From assembly GCA_910579495.1 (NCBI GenBank), contig CAJTVD010000001.1:1-64000 (forward strand): a DNA stretch of 64,000 bases. The letters are read 5' to 3'. This stretch comes from an uncultured Lachnospiraceae bacterium. Its GTDB lineage: Bacteria > Bacillota > Clostridia > Lachnospirales > Lachnospiraceae. Below the pieces are notes generated by a model. That model ran no database searches. It had not been told where the DNA came from and saw only the letters and a program-made list of their open reading frames with translations. Positions within the stretch are counted from its first letter, which is position 1; every line of letters begins with the position of its first letter. Shown piece by piece: positions 18,000-26,509 of the stretch. Made by a program: the position numbers and the translations under genes.

Positions 18000-18170
18000 T
18001 AATTTTTCAGCACCACCTCCTTCCAGCCAGCCCATGGAAAAACATAACCGAAAACAAACCGCTTTCTGTTATGCGCTTCCATGGAATGGCTGGATTATTA
18101 TGCTTCTTAAAAATCAATTCCATCTATCACTGTTTTCCACTAATAAAACGCCAGTACCCTTACAGGATTT

Positions 18171-19463
18171 TTATTTGGAATATCTCATGGAAGTTGTTGC
18201 TTCCGCTACAGTTGCGTCGTAAGACCCCAGCACAAGGAACAGGCTAAGCAGAAGGGAACCAACCCCGCCTCCTACCTTACTGCCGAATCCAATTGCACCG
18301 CTGGAAGTTGCAACCAATGTTTTATCATATTTCCACTCATTATAATCAACAGCCATTGCCAGCAGTACGCCATAAAGACACATTAAGGGGATCTGGATAA
18401 AACTTCCTACCAAACCTGTTACCATGTAAACCATAAAATTGGTAGGCATGATACAGCGTACTGCAGCAGGAATTGCCGCACCAAGAAGCCCCACATAAAT
18501 GGTCTTAGTCACACCCAGCTTTGCAATGATTGGTTTCGATAAAGCAAATCCTATCACTGTAGCAAGCATTCCCACAGCTCCCAAAAGTCCTACAAGACTG
18601 TCATTCCCAAAAATCCATTTGCAGTAATATGTACCGCCAGAACCTGCAATTGTATTAGTGACCTGTGTGATCAGGTTGAACAATAATACGATCACCCAAT
18701 ACTTATTATGGAACAGCATTCCCATTGCTTCCTTAAAAGGCACTGTTTCTTCGCCAGACGCCCCCTTGTCCTCCTTAAGATCCTCACTTATGTCAGATGC
18801 AAAAACTGCTTTGCGGCCATTGTTATAGCAGATCAGGAACAAGAGAAGAACCGCTGCTCCCAAAACAACTCCATACTTTATCCATGCACTCTGCGTTCCA
18901 CCTAACATATTTGTTACTGGAATTGTTGCAATGCCAATCAGCATACCTGCCCCATAATTGCCTACAGCACGAAAAACTCCCATACTTCCCCGCTCGCTCT
19001 GGCTGTTCGTTCGTACCACCATCACTGCTGAAAAAGGTGTTGCAATCATCGTGTAAATAACCGCTGTCAAGAGCAGATTCGTTATAAGTACATAAATCAA
19101 CGCCGGAATCTGCCCCGCCTGAATAGGAACCGTAAACATCATCACCATGATCACTGCCGCTGGAATCGCCATTCTGAGCATCCACTGATAGTATTTCCGG
19201 TTTCCGCCTTTAGAATGATCTATGACATTTCCGAAAATCACATCTGTAAACGCATCTATGACTTTTGCGATTGCCATAACAATGCCAACACTTCCTACTG
19301 CCAAACCGACTTTATCAGTATAGAAGTAAGTCAACTGCCCTACAATATTTCCCATCAGTCCAAGGGCTAACTGTCCGCCAAAATCAGCCATATAATCCCC
19401 GCCACGCATTACACGCCTTGCGCCGTCCGCATCATAACGGACTGCATTTTTGTCCTTTGCCAT
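18171..19463 (-). pseudogene. GPH-family sugar:cation symporter, 3'-truncated
   Basis: Glycoside-pentoside-hexuronide (MelB-like) transporter, 430 aa with about eleven hydrophobic segments. It has the family start features GGDYMADFGGQ and DAFTDVIFGNVIDHSK. The family is usually about 450-500 aa; here the last membrane segment and tail are missing, and the end (after VAEATTSM) falls at the junction with adhesin leader DNA. Probably non-functional. It lies downstream of a truncated glycosidase-like gene, together the remains of a glycoside-use operon. Confidence 0.65.
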
Positions 19464-19555
19464 TTCTCTGCCTCCTTGTTATTTTTATTAATTGAATTTT
19501 ACTACTCCGCCCTTTATGAATATTGCAATATAATCCTCAAAATTATAAAATACTA

Positions 19556-21213
19556 TCATTTCTCTAAAATTAAGTGATACTGCACACCCGGAATTTCACC
19601 ATTTAAAGCAAAAAATACACCTTCCTTGTCTTCTTCCCCATCCATTTCTTTCAGAATCCTACCTACCGGATTCAAAATCTGTAATCTTGCTTTCTCTGCT
19701 TTTACACGAAGCCTTCCTTCCAGAGTCTCCACATACAATTTCCCCTTAAACTCCACCGCTGTAAAAGGCATTCCCATCATTTCCGGTCCCGGATTATAAG
19801 TGGTCTCATCCATTCCTGTTGTTCCCATTGCTGTCAATACAAACTCCTTCGCATCTGTAAGTAATTCCTCTCCTACCGGGAGCAGTGTCATGGATATCCT
19901 CTCATTTTTTGACTGCACACTTATCTTGTCAGAAAGCACAGTGTTTTCATCCGGTGAGCCACTGAAACAGGCACAATATGGGGTATTGACCATATATCTG
20001 GAATGATCCGGATCAAATACGATCTCCTTTGTGTCGGAAACCAGCTTCCCGTCCACATATCCTGTACCTTCCGGTATCACTCCCCATTCTTTCATCGCCT
20101 GATCCATCAGCTTTGCAAAAGTACGGTAATCTCCATCTCCTGCAATCTGTGCAATATCGTCAAATACCAATGCCTGCTCCCCTAAATGCACACCCGGCTG
20201 TATTTCATCCGTTCCCCTTGCTGCCTTTGCCAGACGGTTTTCTTCCTTATAGCGGCGCATTGCATCCCGGTAAGCAGACCACGCATAGTATACACCATGC
20301 TTTGCATCAGACAATTCCACTCCGTTTAAAAATCCTGCATTTACCGCAATATCCGCATCTCCCTGATAAGAATCCCCTCCATCTAAGAATACATTGCGGG
20401 TTGCCATGATATAAGGGAAGAATGTGGAAGGCATTGCATGGAAGTTTGGCAGGGTGCGGAGGTCATTCTGGGTATAGACCACATCCGCCTTTACTTTTGC
20501 TGTAGATACCATTCCTTTAAAAAATACAGAAGCTAGAAATCCCCACTGGCAGACAACCGCTGGATCATTATATACATCAAATACATTCAGGATTTCATCT
20601 GCCGGCTGGTCATCCCATTTCTCTGACGTATGATGGTTATACAAAATCAGGCCATCCCAATCATTCAAGCAGGCATAAGCAATCGTCTGCAAAAAAGCGG
20701 TGGAATGGAAGGGATGAAGACCATACTCATTCCATTCACTGAGCATAAACGGTTTTCCTTCCACGATTGCAACAGACGCAAGGCTAAGAAGAGTTGTTGA
20801 CATGGAGCCTATCCCTTTTTGCATAGTCAGAGGATTTACTGAAACATACTCCTCAGGTCCCGATACCAGATAAGTGTTTCCTTGAACCGGAAGGAGCGGA
20901 TGGTTAAAATAACTGTTGTTTTCCATTAAATCTCCATCCGTATGCCCATAAACATCAGCCGCACCTGCAATCAAGTTACTGGTGACAATCGGCACTTTTA
21001 CTCCAAGGGAATGGAGATAGTCCTTCATCCCCTGATAAAATCTGCGGTTCATATAAATACCAAATTCCATAAAATCTGCATAACGTGCCGGACTGCATTC
21101 CCCATCCCAAGCACCATTTGGATCATTTACGGGCTGATAAAAACCTCCGTCTACTCCCCTGACAGTTCCCCGTATCGGATCTTCATCATCTTTTAGTGCA
21201 CATATTCCTTCTC
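19556..21213 (-). pseudogene. glycoside hydrolase-like protein, 5'-truncated
   Basis: The frame is open from a TGA at 21214 to the stop at 19556, about 552 codons; the first Met (21070) is internal, because GVDGGFYQPVNDPNG and DGECSPARYADF read on upstream in frame without a start or ribosome site. The LSEWNEYG motif (possible catalytic Glu) and a C-terminal beta domain suggest a clan GH-A glycosidase, but I cannot name the family. The 5' part was lost at the junction with the dut fragment. Confidence 0.65.
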
Positions 21214-21215
21214 AG

Positions 21216-21350
21216 GCCGGGCCGTTCTGCCAGATGGACAAATGCCTGGAGGGGAAAATGACCTGCGGCAAAAAGCTGGCGGCAGACATGACGCCGGAGA
21301 ATATTTTAAGGGTGGACTATCCAGCGCTTTTGGAAGGAGGCGGCGCATGA
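21216..21350 (+). pseudogene. 3' fragment of an unknown Cys-containing gene
   Basis: 44 codons open from the junction to TGA overlapping the dut ATG (GCATGA). The product includes FCQMDKCLEGKMTCGKK and ends LLEGGGA. It looks like the end of a real gene translationally coupled to dut in a mobile element; the family is not recognised. Confidence 0.5.
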
Positions 21351-21760
21351 AGATCAGACTGATTGACTTTGGCGTGCCGGAGGACCGCCGTCCTTTCCGT
21401 CCGCATGGGAATGACGCCGGCGCGGATGTCTACATGCCCTATGACTGCACGTTGCAGCCGGGCGAGATTGCAAAGGTCCCTCTTGGGTTCGGGATTGAAG
21501 TGCCGGACGGATATGCAGGGTATGTGTTTCCACGCACCAGTATGGCGGTAAAAGGGCTGGTCTGTGAGCTGCCGCCAGTGGATTCCGGCTACCGCGGGGA
21601 GATTCACGCGATCATCAGCAATGTAAGCAGCCAGACCCAGGAGATTTCCAAAGGCTCCCGCGTGGGGCAGCTTGTGATCACCCCGGTCGTCATTGCGGAC
21701 TTTGTTTCGGAGCTGGGTAAGCAGCGCGGCACAGGCGGATTTGGAAGTACAGGAAAATAA
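21347..21760 (+). CDS. dut: dUTP diphosphatase
   Basis: Hydrolyses dUTP to dUMP, limiting uracil in DNA. 137 aa, trimeric all-beta type: motif 1 NDAGADVYMP, motif 2 PRTSMA, motif 3 near PPVDSGYRGEIHAII, motif 4 KGSRVGQLVITP, and the Gly-rich motif 5 RGTGGFGSTG at the C-terminus. All five are present. AAGGAGG precedes the ATG at 21347. Carried on a mobile-element remnant with toxin-antitoxin and SLOG genes. Confidence 0.9.
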   Translation: MKIRLIDFGVPEDRRPFRPHGNDAGADVYMPYDCTLQPGEIAKVPLGFGIEVPDGYAGYVFPRTSMAVKGLVCELPPVDSGYRGEIHAIISNVSSQTQEISKGSRVGQLVITPVVIADFVSELGKQRGTGGFGSTGK

Positions 21761-21854
21761 AAAAATGACATTCCGGGAGTGATTCCTGGTTTATCGCCGG
21801 TAGTGGGATTGGGCATATCAGGAGGATTGCAGGATAAAATAAAAGAAAGGCAGC

Positions 21855-21894
21855 AAAAAGCAGTACGCCGTCATAGCGTACCGCCCCGCTGCTT
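21855..21894 (-). terminator. terminator of the toxin-antitoxin operon
   Basis: Minus-strand stem AAGCAG...GTACGC/GCGTAC...TGCTT followed by a T-run, directly after the toxin stop codon. Confidence 0.7.
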
Positions 21895-22159
21895 AAAATT
21901 GCCTTAATATGTCGTGATGCCCTACGTCCACCAGGATAATCATTTTATCGCCTTCGTAATACCAGATAATGCGGATGTCCATGTTGACGCTGCACTCGAA
22001 AAGGTCCGTGGTGCCCTGGATGCGTTTGGTCCGCAGCGACGGATGGGAAGGATTTTTAGCCAGAAGTTCCAGCTTGTTTTTAAGCTGCTTCTTCTCCTGG
22101 GCGGCCAGACCCTTGAAATGCTTTTGGAAACGGGGCGTAAAGGTAAACTCATACGCCAT
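21893..22159 (-). CDS. RelE/ParE-superfamily toxin (YafQ-like)
   Basis: 88-aa small basic protein of the RelE fold: FTPRFQKHFKGL start, central KRIQGTTDLFE, then IRIIWYY and the family end VGHHDILRQF. RelE/YafQ members cleave ribosome-bound mRNA. The start overlaps the antitoxin stop by one base, as expected for a co-translated pair. The partner is an AbrB-type rather than a RelB-type antitoxin. Confidence 0.85.
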   Translation of the reverse strand: MAYEFTFTPRFQKHFKGLAAQEKKQLKNKLELLAKNPSHPSLRTKRIQGTTDLFECSVNMDIRIIWYYEGDKMIILVDVGHHDILRQF

Positions 22160-22419
22160 TATTCTGCCTCCAGTCTGTCAAACAGGGCGTCCACGCTGTC
22201 AAAGACCGGCTGTTCCCCGGATGCGATTTTTGCTTTTACCCCGTCAATTTCTTCCCGGAGTTCATTCAGGGTGTTCTTTGGATAGACCACCACCGGCATG
22301 ATGCAGATGGAACCGTCTTTCTCGAAAATGTCCAGTTTGTCGCCTTCTGACAGGCCGAGTTTGACAATGATTTCTCTTGGTATCGTGACCTGGGCCTTTT
22401 GGCGTAATTCGGCCAGCAT
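22159..22419 (-). CDS. AbrB/MazE-type antitoxin
   Basis: 86 aa: swapped-hairpin AbrB DNA-binding domain (about 1-45: RQKAQVTIPREI, GLSEGDKLDIF) and an acidic C-terminal helix to neutralise the toxin. AAGGAG lies before the ATG. Likely autorepressor through the palindrome in its promoter. Confidence 0.85.
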   Translation of the reverse strand: MLAELRQKAQVTIPREIIVKLGLSEGDKLDIFEKDGSICIMPVVVYPKNTLNELREEIDGVKAKIASGEQPVFDSVDALFDRLEAE

Positions 22420-22442
22420 AGAATCAACTCCTTTTTAGGTTT

Positions 22443-22502
22443 GAAAGTAGGAAGTTCTTACTTTCTTACTTATAGTATATCCACTTGGGGGGATTTATGC
22501 AA
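22443..22502 (-). promoter_or_regulatory. toxin-antitoxin promoter and operator
   Basis: Minus strand TTGCAT (22502-22497), 17-bp spacer, TATACT (22479-22474). Just downstream lies the inverted repeat GAAAGTA (22443-22449)/TACTTTC (22459-22465), a good site for antitoxin autoregulation. Confidence 0.75.
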
Positions 22503-22531
22503 GGGGGCACGAAAAAAATTTACAGGATAGC

Positions 22532-22556
22532 AAAAGCGGCCAACACCCTGGCCGCC
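22532..22556 (-). terminator. terminator of the XRE gene
   Basis: Minus-strand GCGGCCA/TTGGCCGC hairpin followed by TTTTG, starting at the base after the stop codon. Confidence 0.8.
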
Positions 22557-22871
22557 TTAGCGCTTGCTGTTCAGTTCTTTCATAATGCCGAGGATATAAC
22601 CCATTGACCTGGAATCCAGTTGTTTTGCCTCTGTGATAAATTCCTTTAAGGCTTGCGGGTCCGGGTTCCCTTCGTCAAAAAATTCCTGGGGCGTCACACC
22701 CAGATATTCACAGATGTAAAGGAAGGACTGCATGGAGGGAAGGGACTTTTTATTTTCAATGTTGTTAATGTAGTTATTTGCCTGTCCCAATGACAAGGAC
22801 ATATCGCGCGCAGATACGCCTTTCTGTGTCCGCAGCTTTGCCAGCCGTTCCGGGACGAAATCTTCATACAT
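22557..22871 (-). CDS. XRE-family transcriptional regulator
   Basis: 104 aa: N-terminal helix-turn-helix (LAKLRTQKGVSARDMSLSLG, then NYINNIENKK) and a short helical C-terminus. GGAGGCAGAGGCG precedes the ATG. Divergent from the SLOG gene across 150 bp, so it may regulate that promoter. Typical of mobile elements. Confidence 0.85.
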   Translation of the reverse strand: MYEDFVPERLAKLRTQKGVSARDMSLSLGQANNYINNIENKKSLPSMQSFLYICEYLGVTPQEFFDEGNPDPQALKEFITEAKQLDSRSMGYILGIMKELNSKR

Positions 22872-22948
22872 CGCCTCTGCCTCCTATTCTGTAATAGATT
22901 GTACCTTACGCCTTTCCCTTATTCGCAAAATAAAAAAGGGTGTTTACA

Positions 22949-22977
22949 TTGAAACACTAAAATAAATCTATTATAAT
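22949..22977 (+). promoter_or_regulatory. promoter of the SLOG gene
   Basis: TTGAAA (22949-22954), 17-bp spacer, TATAAT (22972-22977). Confidence 0.8.
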
Positions 22978-23021
22978 TTTGGAAGTGAAGAATACTAACT
23001 ATCGGATGGAGGAAAAGACAG

Positions 23022-23546
23022 ATGAAAGGAAAGACATGCTGTGTCACCGGGCACAGGGATTTACCGCAGAAAGAAATCAACCATGTAAAGGCGGCGCTGC
23101 GGCGTGAGATTGACTGCGCTGTTGCGGACGGGTTTACCCGCTTTATGAGCGGCTTTGCGGACGGCGTGGATCAGTATTTTGCAGAGATCGTACTGGAAAA
23201 GAAAAAGACGAATCCGGCACTGGAGCTGATTGCGGTTATCCCTTATCAAAAGCGGCTGGATAACCTGATGGAAAAGGGACGGACCTATGAAATGCTGGAG
23301 GCATGTGCGGATGTTGTCGTCATGCAGGAAAAATACCACCCCAGCGTCTATTCCCACCGGAACCGCTACATGGCCGAGCACTCGGACCGGGTGATCGCCG
23401 TGTATGACGGGAGGGAAAAAGGCGGCACGGTCAGGACGATCCGGTTTGTGCACCAGATGAAAAAAGAGCTGCGGGAAATCCCGGTCGGGGAGATTGTTCT
23501 GCCGGGACAGTCCGCAGCAGGAAAAAATAAAAGAATAGATAACTGA
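23022..23546 (+). CDS. SLOG-family protein (DUF1273/YpsA-like)
   Basis: 174-aa Rossmann-like protein of the SLOG (SMF/LOG) superfamily, thought to bind nucleotide-derived ligands. Start CCVTGHRDLP, core SGFADGVDQYFAEIVLE, and AVIPYQKR, HPSVYSHRNRYMAEHSDRVIAVYDG. These are common on Firmicutes plasmids and integrative elements; the exact function is unknown. GGAGGAAAAG precedes the ATG; own promoter. Confidence 0.8.
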   Translation: MKGKTCCVTGHRDLPQKEINHVKAALRREIDCAVADGFTRFMSGFADGVDQYFAEIVLEKKKTNPALELIAVIPYQKRLDNLMEKGRTYEMLEACADVVVMQEKYHPSVYSHRNRYMAEHSDRVIAVYDGREKGGTVRTIRFVHQMKKELREIPVGEIVLPGQSAAGKNKRIDN

Positions 23547-23557
23547 TACTTGATGAT

Positions 23558-23586
23558 ACGCCTGCTTTCCAGTGGGCGTTTTTCTT
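23558..23586 (+). terminator. terminator after the SLOG gene
   Basis: ACGCC...GGGCGT stem followed by TTTTTCTTT, between the SLOG stop and the DUF3789 ribosome site. Confidence 0.6.
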
Positions 23587-23609
23587 TACCAATTTTTGGA
23601 GGATTTTTT

Positions 23610-23801
23610 ATGTGGAACATGATTACACACTTCCTTACATTCACAGGAGGGATGTCTGCCGGCGTTGTTCTGATGTGTCTTTTGCAGGCCGCAAAGCATG
23701 AAGATGAATGGTTGGAAAACAGGAAACTGCTTTCTGCCAAACCTACGAATTTATTCAGCCAACAGGAACCGGCAGAAACTGGCGCTGCGCCTATGTATTA
23801 A
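23610..23801 (+). CDS. DUF3789-type small membrane protein
   Basis: 63 aa with one membrane helix followed by GVVLMCLLQAAKHEDE, the DUF3789 hallmark. The start at 23610 is set by GGAGGA 6 bases upstream. Often found on integrative elements next to SLOG genes; function unknown. The last about 20 residues abut the truncated rtcB gene and may be foreign read-through. Confidence 0.65.
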   Translation: MWNMITHFLTFTGGMSAGVVLMCLLQAAKHEDEWLENRKLLSAKPTNLFSQQEPAETGAAPMY

Positions 23802-24291
23802 AATGCTCACATATGCCGACTCCCAGATTTTTACCCCCGGAATGGATCATAATGCAAAGATAACCTTCCTCATCCTCCTGCAACTCTATGAAATGGTTGC
23901 CGCCAAGCGTGCCGATCTGGTAATACCCTTCTTCTACGGCCTCCATCAGCTCCGTATCCTCTCCACGCATCAGATCACCGATCACAGACTGGATGATAGT
24001 ACCATTCCCTGTCTGGATTTCCCGGATATCCGCCACTTTTACGTTGGCGGCTGTAAAAACCATTCCGCACCCGATATTTGTTCCTACCGCATTGGGAATG
24101 ACCACATCCTTTGCCGCAAAGACGCCGCCTATGGGCATCCCTTTCCCTGCATGGGTGTCCGGCATAAGGCATACCCATTTATGTACAAACGGAAGCTGCG
24201 ACAGATGATACCAGACACTTATCCTCAAGACAGTCCATATCGTTCAGCCATACCTTTATGAGATGGCCGGTATTCTCATTCTCTCAAACAT
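23791..24291 (-). pseudogene. RtcB-like RNA ligase remnant
   Basis: Remains of an RNA 3'-phosphate ligase. The native start (MFERMRIPA, with GGAGGG upstream) is at 24291, but the frame stops within 12 codons. KVWLND reads on in another frame, and a third shift restores LPFVHKWVCLMPDTHAG, VGTNIGCGM and TLGGNHFIEL. The gene then ends at IHSGGKNLGVGICEH, losing more than half including the guanylylated His. At least two frameshifts plus 3' truncation. It is distinct from the intact rtcB at 30.2-31.3 kb. Confidence 0.85.
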
Positions 24292-24312
24292 GATCTGTTC
24301 CCTCCTGTAGTT

Positions 24313-24486
24313 TTATTCATCCCCGTTTTTATAGGACTTTCCCTGCAGCGGCAGATTCAAAAATCGCTCATAAGAATCATAATTGTTCCGCTTACACTGC
24401 GGGCAGGGATTGGTTAAGGACCGTATCAGTCCCAAGGTATAAGGGCATTTGGCGCATGGTTTTCTTTTTAGATTATCTTTTTTCAT
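24313..24486 (-). CDS. small zinc-ribbon-like protein, copy 1
   Basis: 57 aa. CAKCPYTLGLI and PCPQCKRNNYDSYERF give two CxxC pairs that could bind zinc. AGGAGGATACG sets the ATG at 24486. A close paralogue lies at 33168-33350. No known family is recognised. It sits immediately upstream (same strand) of the rtcB remnant. Confidence 0.65.
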   Translation of the reverse strand: MKKDNLKRKPCAKCPYTLGLIRSLTNPCPQCKRNNYDSYERFLNLPLQGKSYKNGDE

Positions 24487-24630
24487 CGTATCCTCCTGTT
24501 GTATACTTTTGATCAATTCTGACTGTAATAATGTTTGATTTAAAATTATATTGAAGCTGAATGGTATTTCTCATTTACTATTTTCACCGAACTTCTTTTC
24601 CCGAAAAATAAGATAAATAACGCTCCCCAT

Positions 24631-24792
24631 TTAGGGAAGCGTCTTCGTTTGTATTAAATGAGGATATTTTCTGGCATCATCATAATAAATGCCACCCATG
24701 CAGAAACCGCGATGCCTGATCACTGCATACGGTTTAACCCCTCCATGAATCCGCACCTGCCAATCTATCAGCACATGGAATTTCTCCGACAT
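24631..24792 (-). CDS. hypothetical 53-aa protein
   Basis: GAGGATTTTGC precedes an ATG. The product is rich in aromatic and basic residues (FHVLIDWQVRIHGG, GFCMGGIYYDDARKYPHL). It starts 12 bases after the end of the 47-aa gene, so the two are probably co-transcribed. No family recognised. Confidence 0.5.
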   Translation of the reverse strand: MSEKFHVLIDWQVRIHGGVKPYAVIRHRGFCMGGIYYDDARKYPHLIQTKTLP

Positions 24793-24803
24793 ATGCAAAA
24801 TCC

Positions 24804-24947
24804 TCAATCGCCATCCTCATCGATAAGTATCTTGGCGACAGGACATGCTACCATAGCAACAGCAGTAAACGCTACTGCCCATACCGCCTTTTTACCTGCT
24901 TTAACAGTCCCTTTTACGCTCTTTTTTATTTTTTTCTTTACTGACAT
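24804..24947 (-). CDS. small cationic membrane peptide
   Basis: 47 aa with GGAAGG ahead of the ATG. A Lys-rich start (MSVKKKIKKSVKGTVKAGKK) is followed by one hydrophobic segment (AVWAVAFTAVAMVAC) and an acidic end (DEDGD). It resembles small holin/toxin-like or phage-associated peptides, but no family can be named. Confidence 0.5.
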   Translation of the reverse strand: MSVKKKIKKSVKGTVKAGKKAVWAVAFTAVAMVACPVAKILIDEDGD

Positions 24948-25053
24948 TAAAATACCTTCCTTCGCATACTGTATTTTTCCTATATCCTTTTAGCAAATGC
25001 TGTTCCTTAATTGTCGGCTCTCTCACAGTTTAACTTTTTATGATAAAGAAAAT

Positions 25054-25380
25054 TTACCCCTCATATCCTTTGGGATATTTAATATCAATAATGGGGCGTT
25101 CATTCGGATTCTTGATCTTTACACGCATGATCTGTCTATGGCACTCTATAAGCTGATCCCTGACCGCTTCCAGATAAGCCTTACTCTGGGGAACAACATA
25201 CTTCTTGGAACCAACCTCCAATAATTCAAGATACCAGTTGACTATTTCCAACTTACTGAGACAGTAACTGGATATCATCTGTTTATCATTAAAGTCTTTG
25301 ATTGCTTCTGTCTCAATCTGGATGTATGATACCAGATCGACAGGAATTTTTTTCAATTTCTTGGGTTTTCTTTTTATCAC
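25054..25380 (-). CDS. hypothetical protein
   Basis: 108-aa soluble, mostly helical, basic protein starting with GTG (GGGAG 6 bases upstream). No family recognised. It follows the patatin remnant by 25 bases and precedes the small membrane peptide gene in the minus-strand cluster. Confidence 0.55.
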   Translation of the reverse strand: MIKRKPKKLKKIPVDLVSYIQIETEAIKDFNDKQMISSYCLSKLEIVNWYLELLEVGSKKYVVPQSKAYLEAVRDQLIECHRQIMRVKIKNPNERPIIDIKYPKGYEG

Positions 25381-25405
25381 ACTCTGCTCCCTTGTCCTCT
25401 CTCAA

Positions 25406-26143
25406 TTACTGAAAAAAGCTATCCTCTAACTGAGACGCTGCCGCCTCGTACCCTGCATTTATCCGCTTTTGAGTCAGCTTAGGATCAATTTCCAAAAGTT
25501 TTTTTAAAGACCGCTGTGGCCAAACATGACAAATCTCTACTCCTTCCAGCTCTTCTTCGGAAAACTTCTTCCTAAGCCTTTTGTTAAAAGATTCCAATAT
25601 GTCCTTTCCGTCTTTTTCCCTTTTTTTAAGACGGACTACTAAAATATTTCGATACCCGGCTTTGATCAGAGGATACACAGGCTCATTATCTAACGCTCCG
25701 CCGTCAATACAGATTTTTCCGTCCACTCCCACAGGCGTAAATGCACCAGGATATGCCGCAGATGCTAACACCTTTTTGATATTTTTCTCTTTGGAATCCC
25801 CGCTTCTGGTATCCAGATAAGTATATTCGGATTTTATGACAAGCTCCCTCGTTCCAAATTTCTTTGGCCTCAAAGCAAGTGCGGACAGTGAAACATATAC
25901 CAGCTTGTCCTGAAGTGATTCCAATGTAATACTTTTCCTTACAATGTCTTCCAGTTTTTTTCTGCTGAATAGACCGGCGTTCTTGCTCCAGTTAGCCAGA
26001 ACAGATAATAATTGTGCAGAGAGACCAATCCCTGTATTCATGCCCAGGCAACTAAACATAGCATGCCCTAAATCCTTATTAGGCCGCGTAAGGTCTCCCT
26101 TCTTCATTTCCATCCATGCGGCCTCTGCCTTCTCATAATCACC
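25406..26143 (-). pseudogene. patatin-like phospholipase, N-terminus deleted
   Basis: Patatin-type serine acyl hydrolase remnant. The frame opens after a TAG at 26146 with GDYEKAEAAW, which in intact relatives follows the GxSxG nucleophile elbow. The oxyanion glycines and catalytic Ser are therefore missing, while the Asp box IDGGALDNEPVYPLI remains. ATG at 26113 lacks a good ribosome site. A 5' deletion of about 60-70 codons is inferred; inactive unless the missing part is supplied elsewhere. Confidence 0.75.
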
Positions 26144-26222
26144 CTACAAAACCGGAGCAAGAATCTGTTTTCTTTTTCCGATTGCGCGGCATTTACGCTT
26201 TGAATTTAAGATGCAGATACGA

Positions 26223-26429
26223 TTAATTCTTTTCAAATGCTGTATCAGCCACCCATTCCAGCATCGTTTTCCCCTTAAAAATCTTTTCCTCAATCTTTCC
26301 CATATGTATCGGAGAAATCAGAATATATTTTCGATGATTTTTGCAAAAATGCTTCAAATACTCTTTGGTAATATAGGGAGAGTCTGGTGCCTCTTCCTTA
26401 AACTGTTTCAATATCTGCTTGGAATTCAT
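26223..26429 (-). CDS. hypothetical 68-aa protein
   Basis: CAGGAGATGAGAA precedes the ATG, a strong ribosome site. The product is soluble and charged (QILKQFKEEAPDSPY, KTMLEWVADTAFEKN). Family unknown. Lies between the HAD phosphatase gene and the patatin remnant. Confidence 0.5.
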   Translation of the reverse strand: MNSKQILKQFKEEAPDSPYITKEYLKHFCKNHRKYILISPIHMGKIEEKIFKGKTMLEWVADTAFEKN

Positions 26430-26509
26430 TTCTCATCTCCTGTATCATCAATAAAAGTGGATCTTTACACTCTCTGTTCTTTAAAATACCTTCCTTTATA
26501 ACATCCGAT

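Noticed and set aside
17775..18035. 86-codon ORF across the adhesin leader
   Set aside because: It overlaps the adhesin start and the structured leader; composition is not protein-like.
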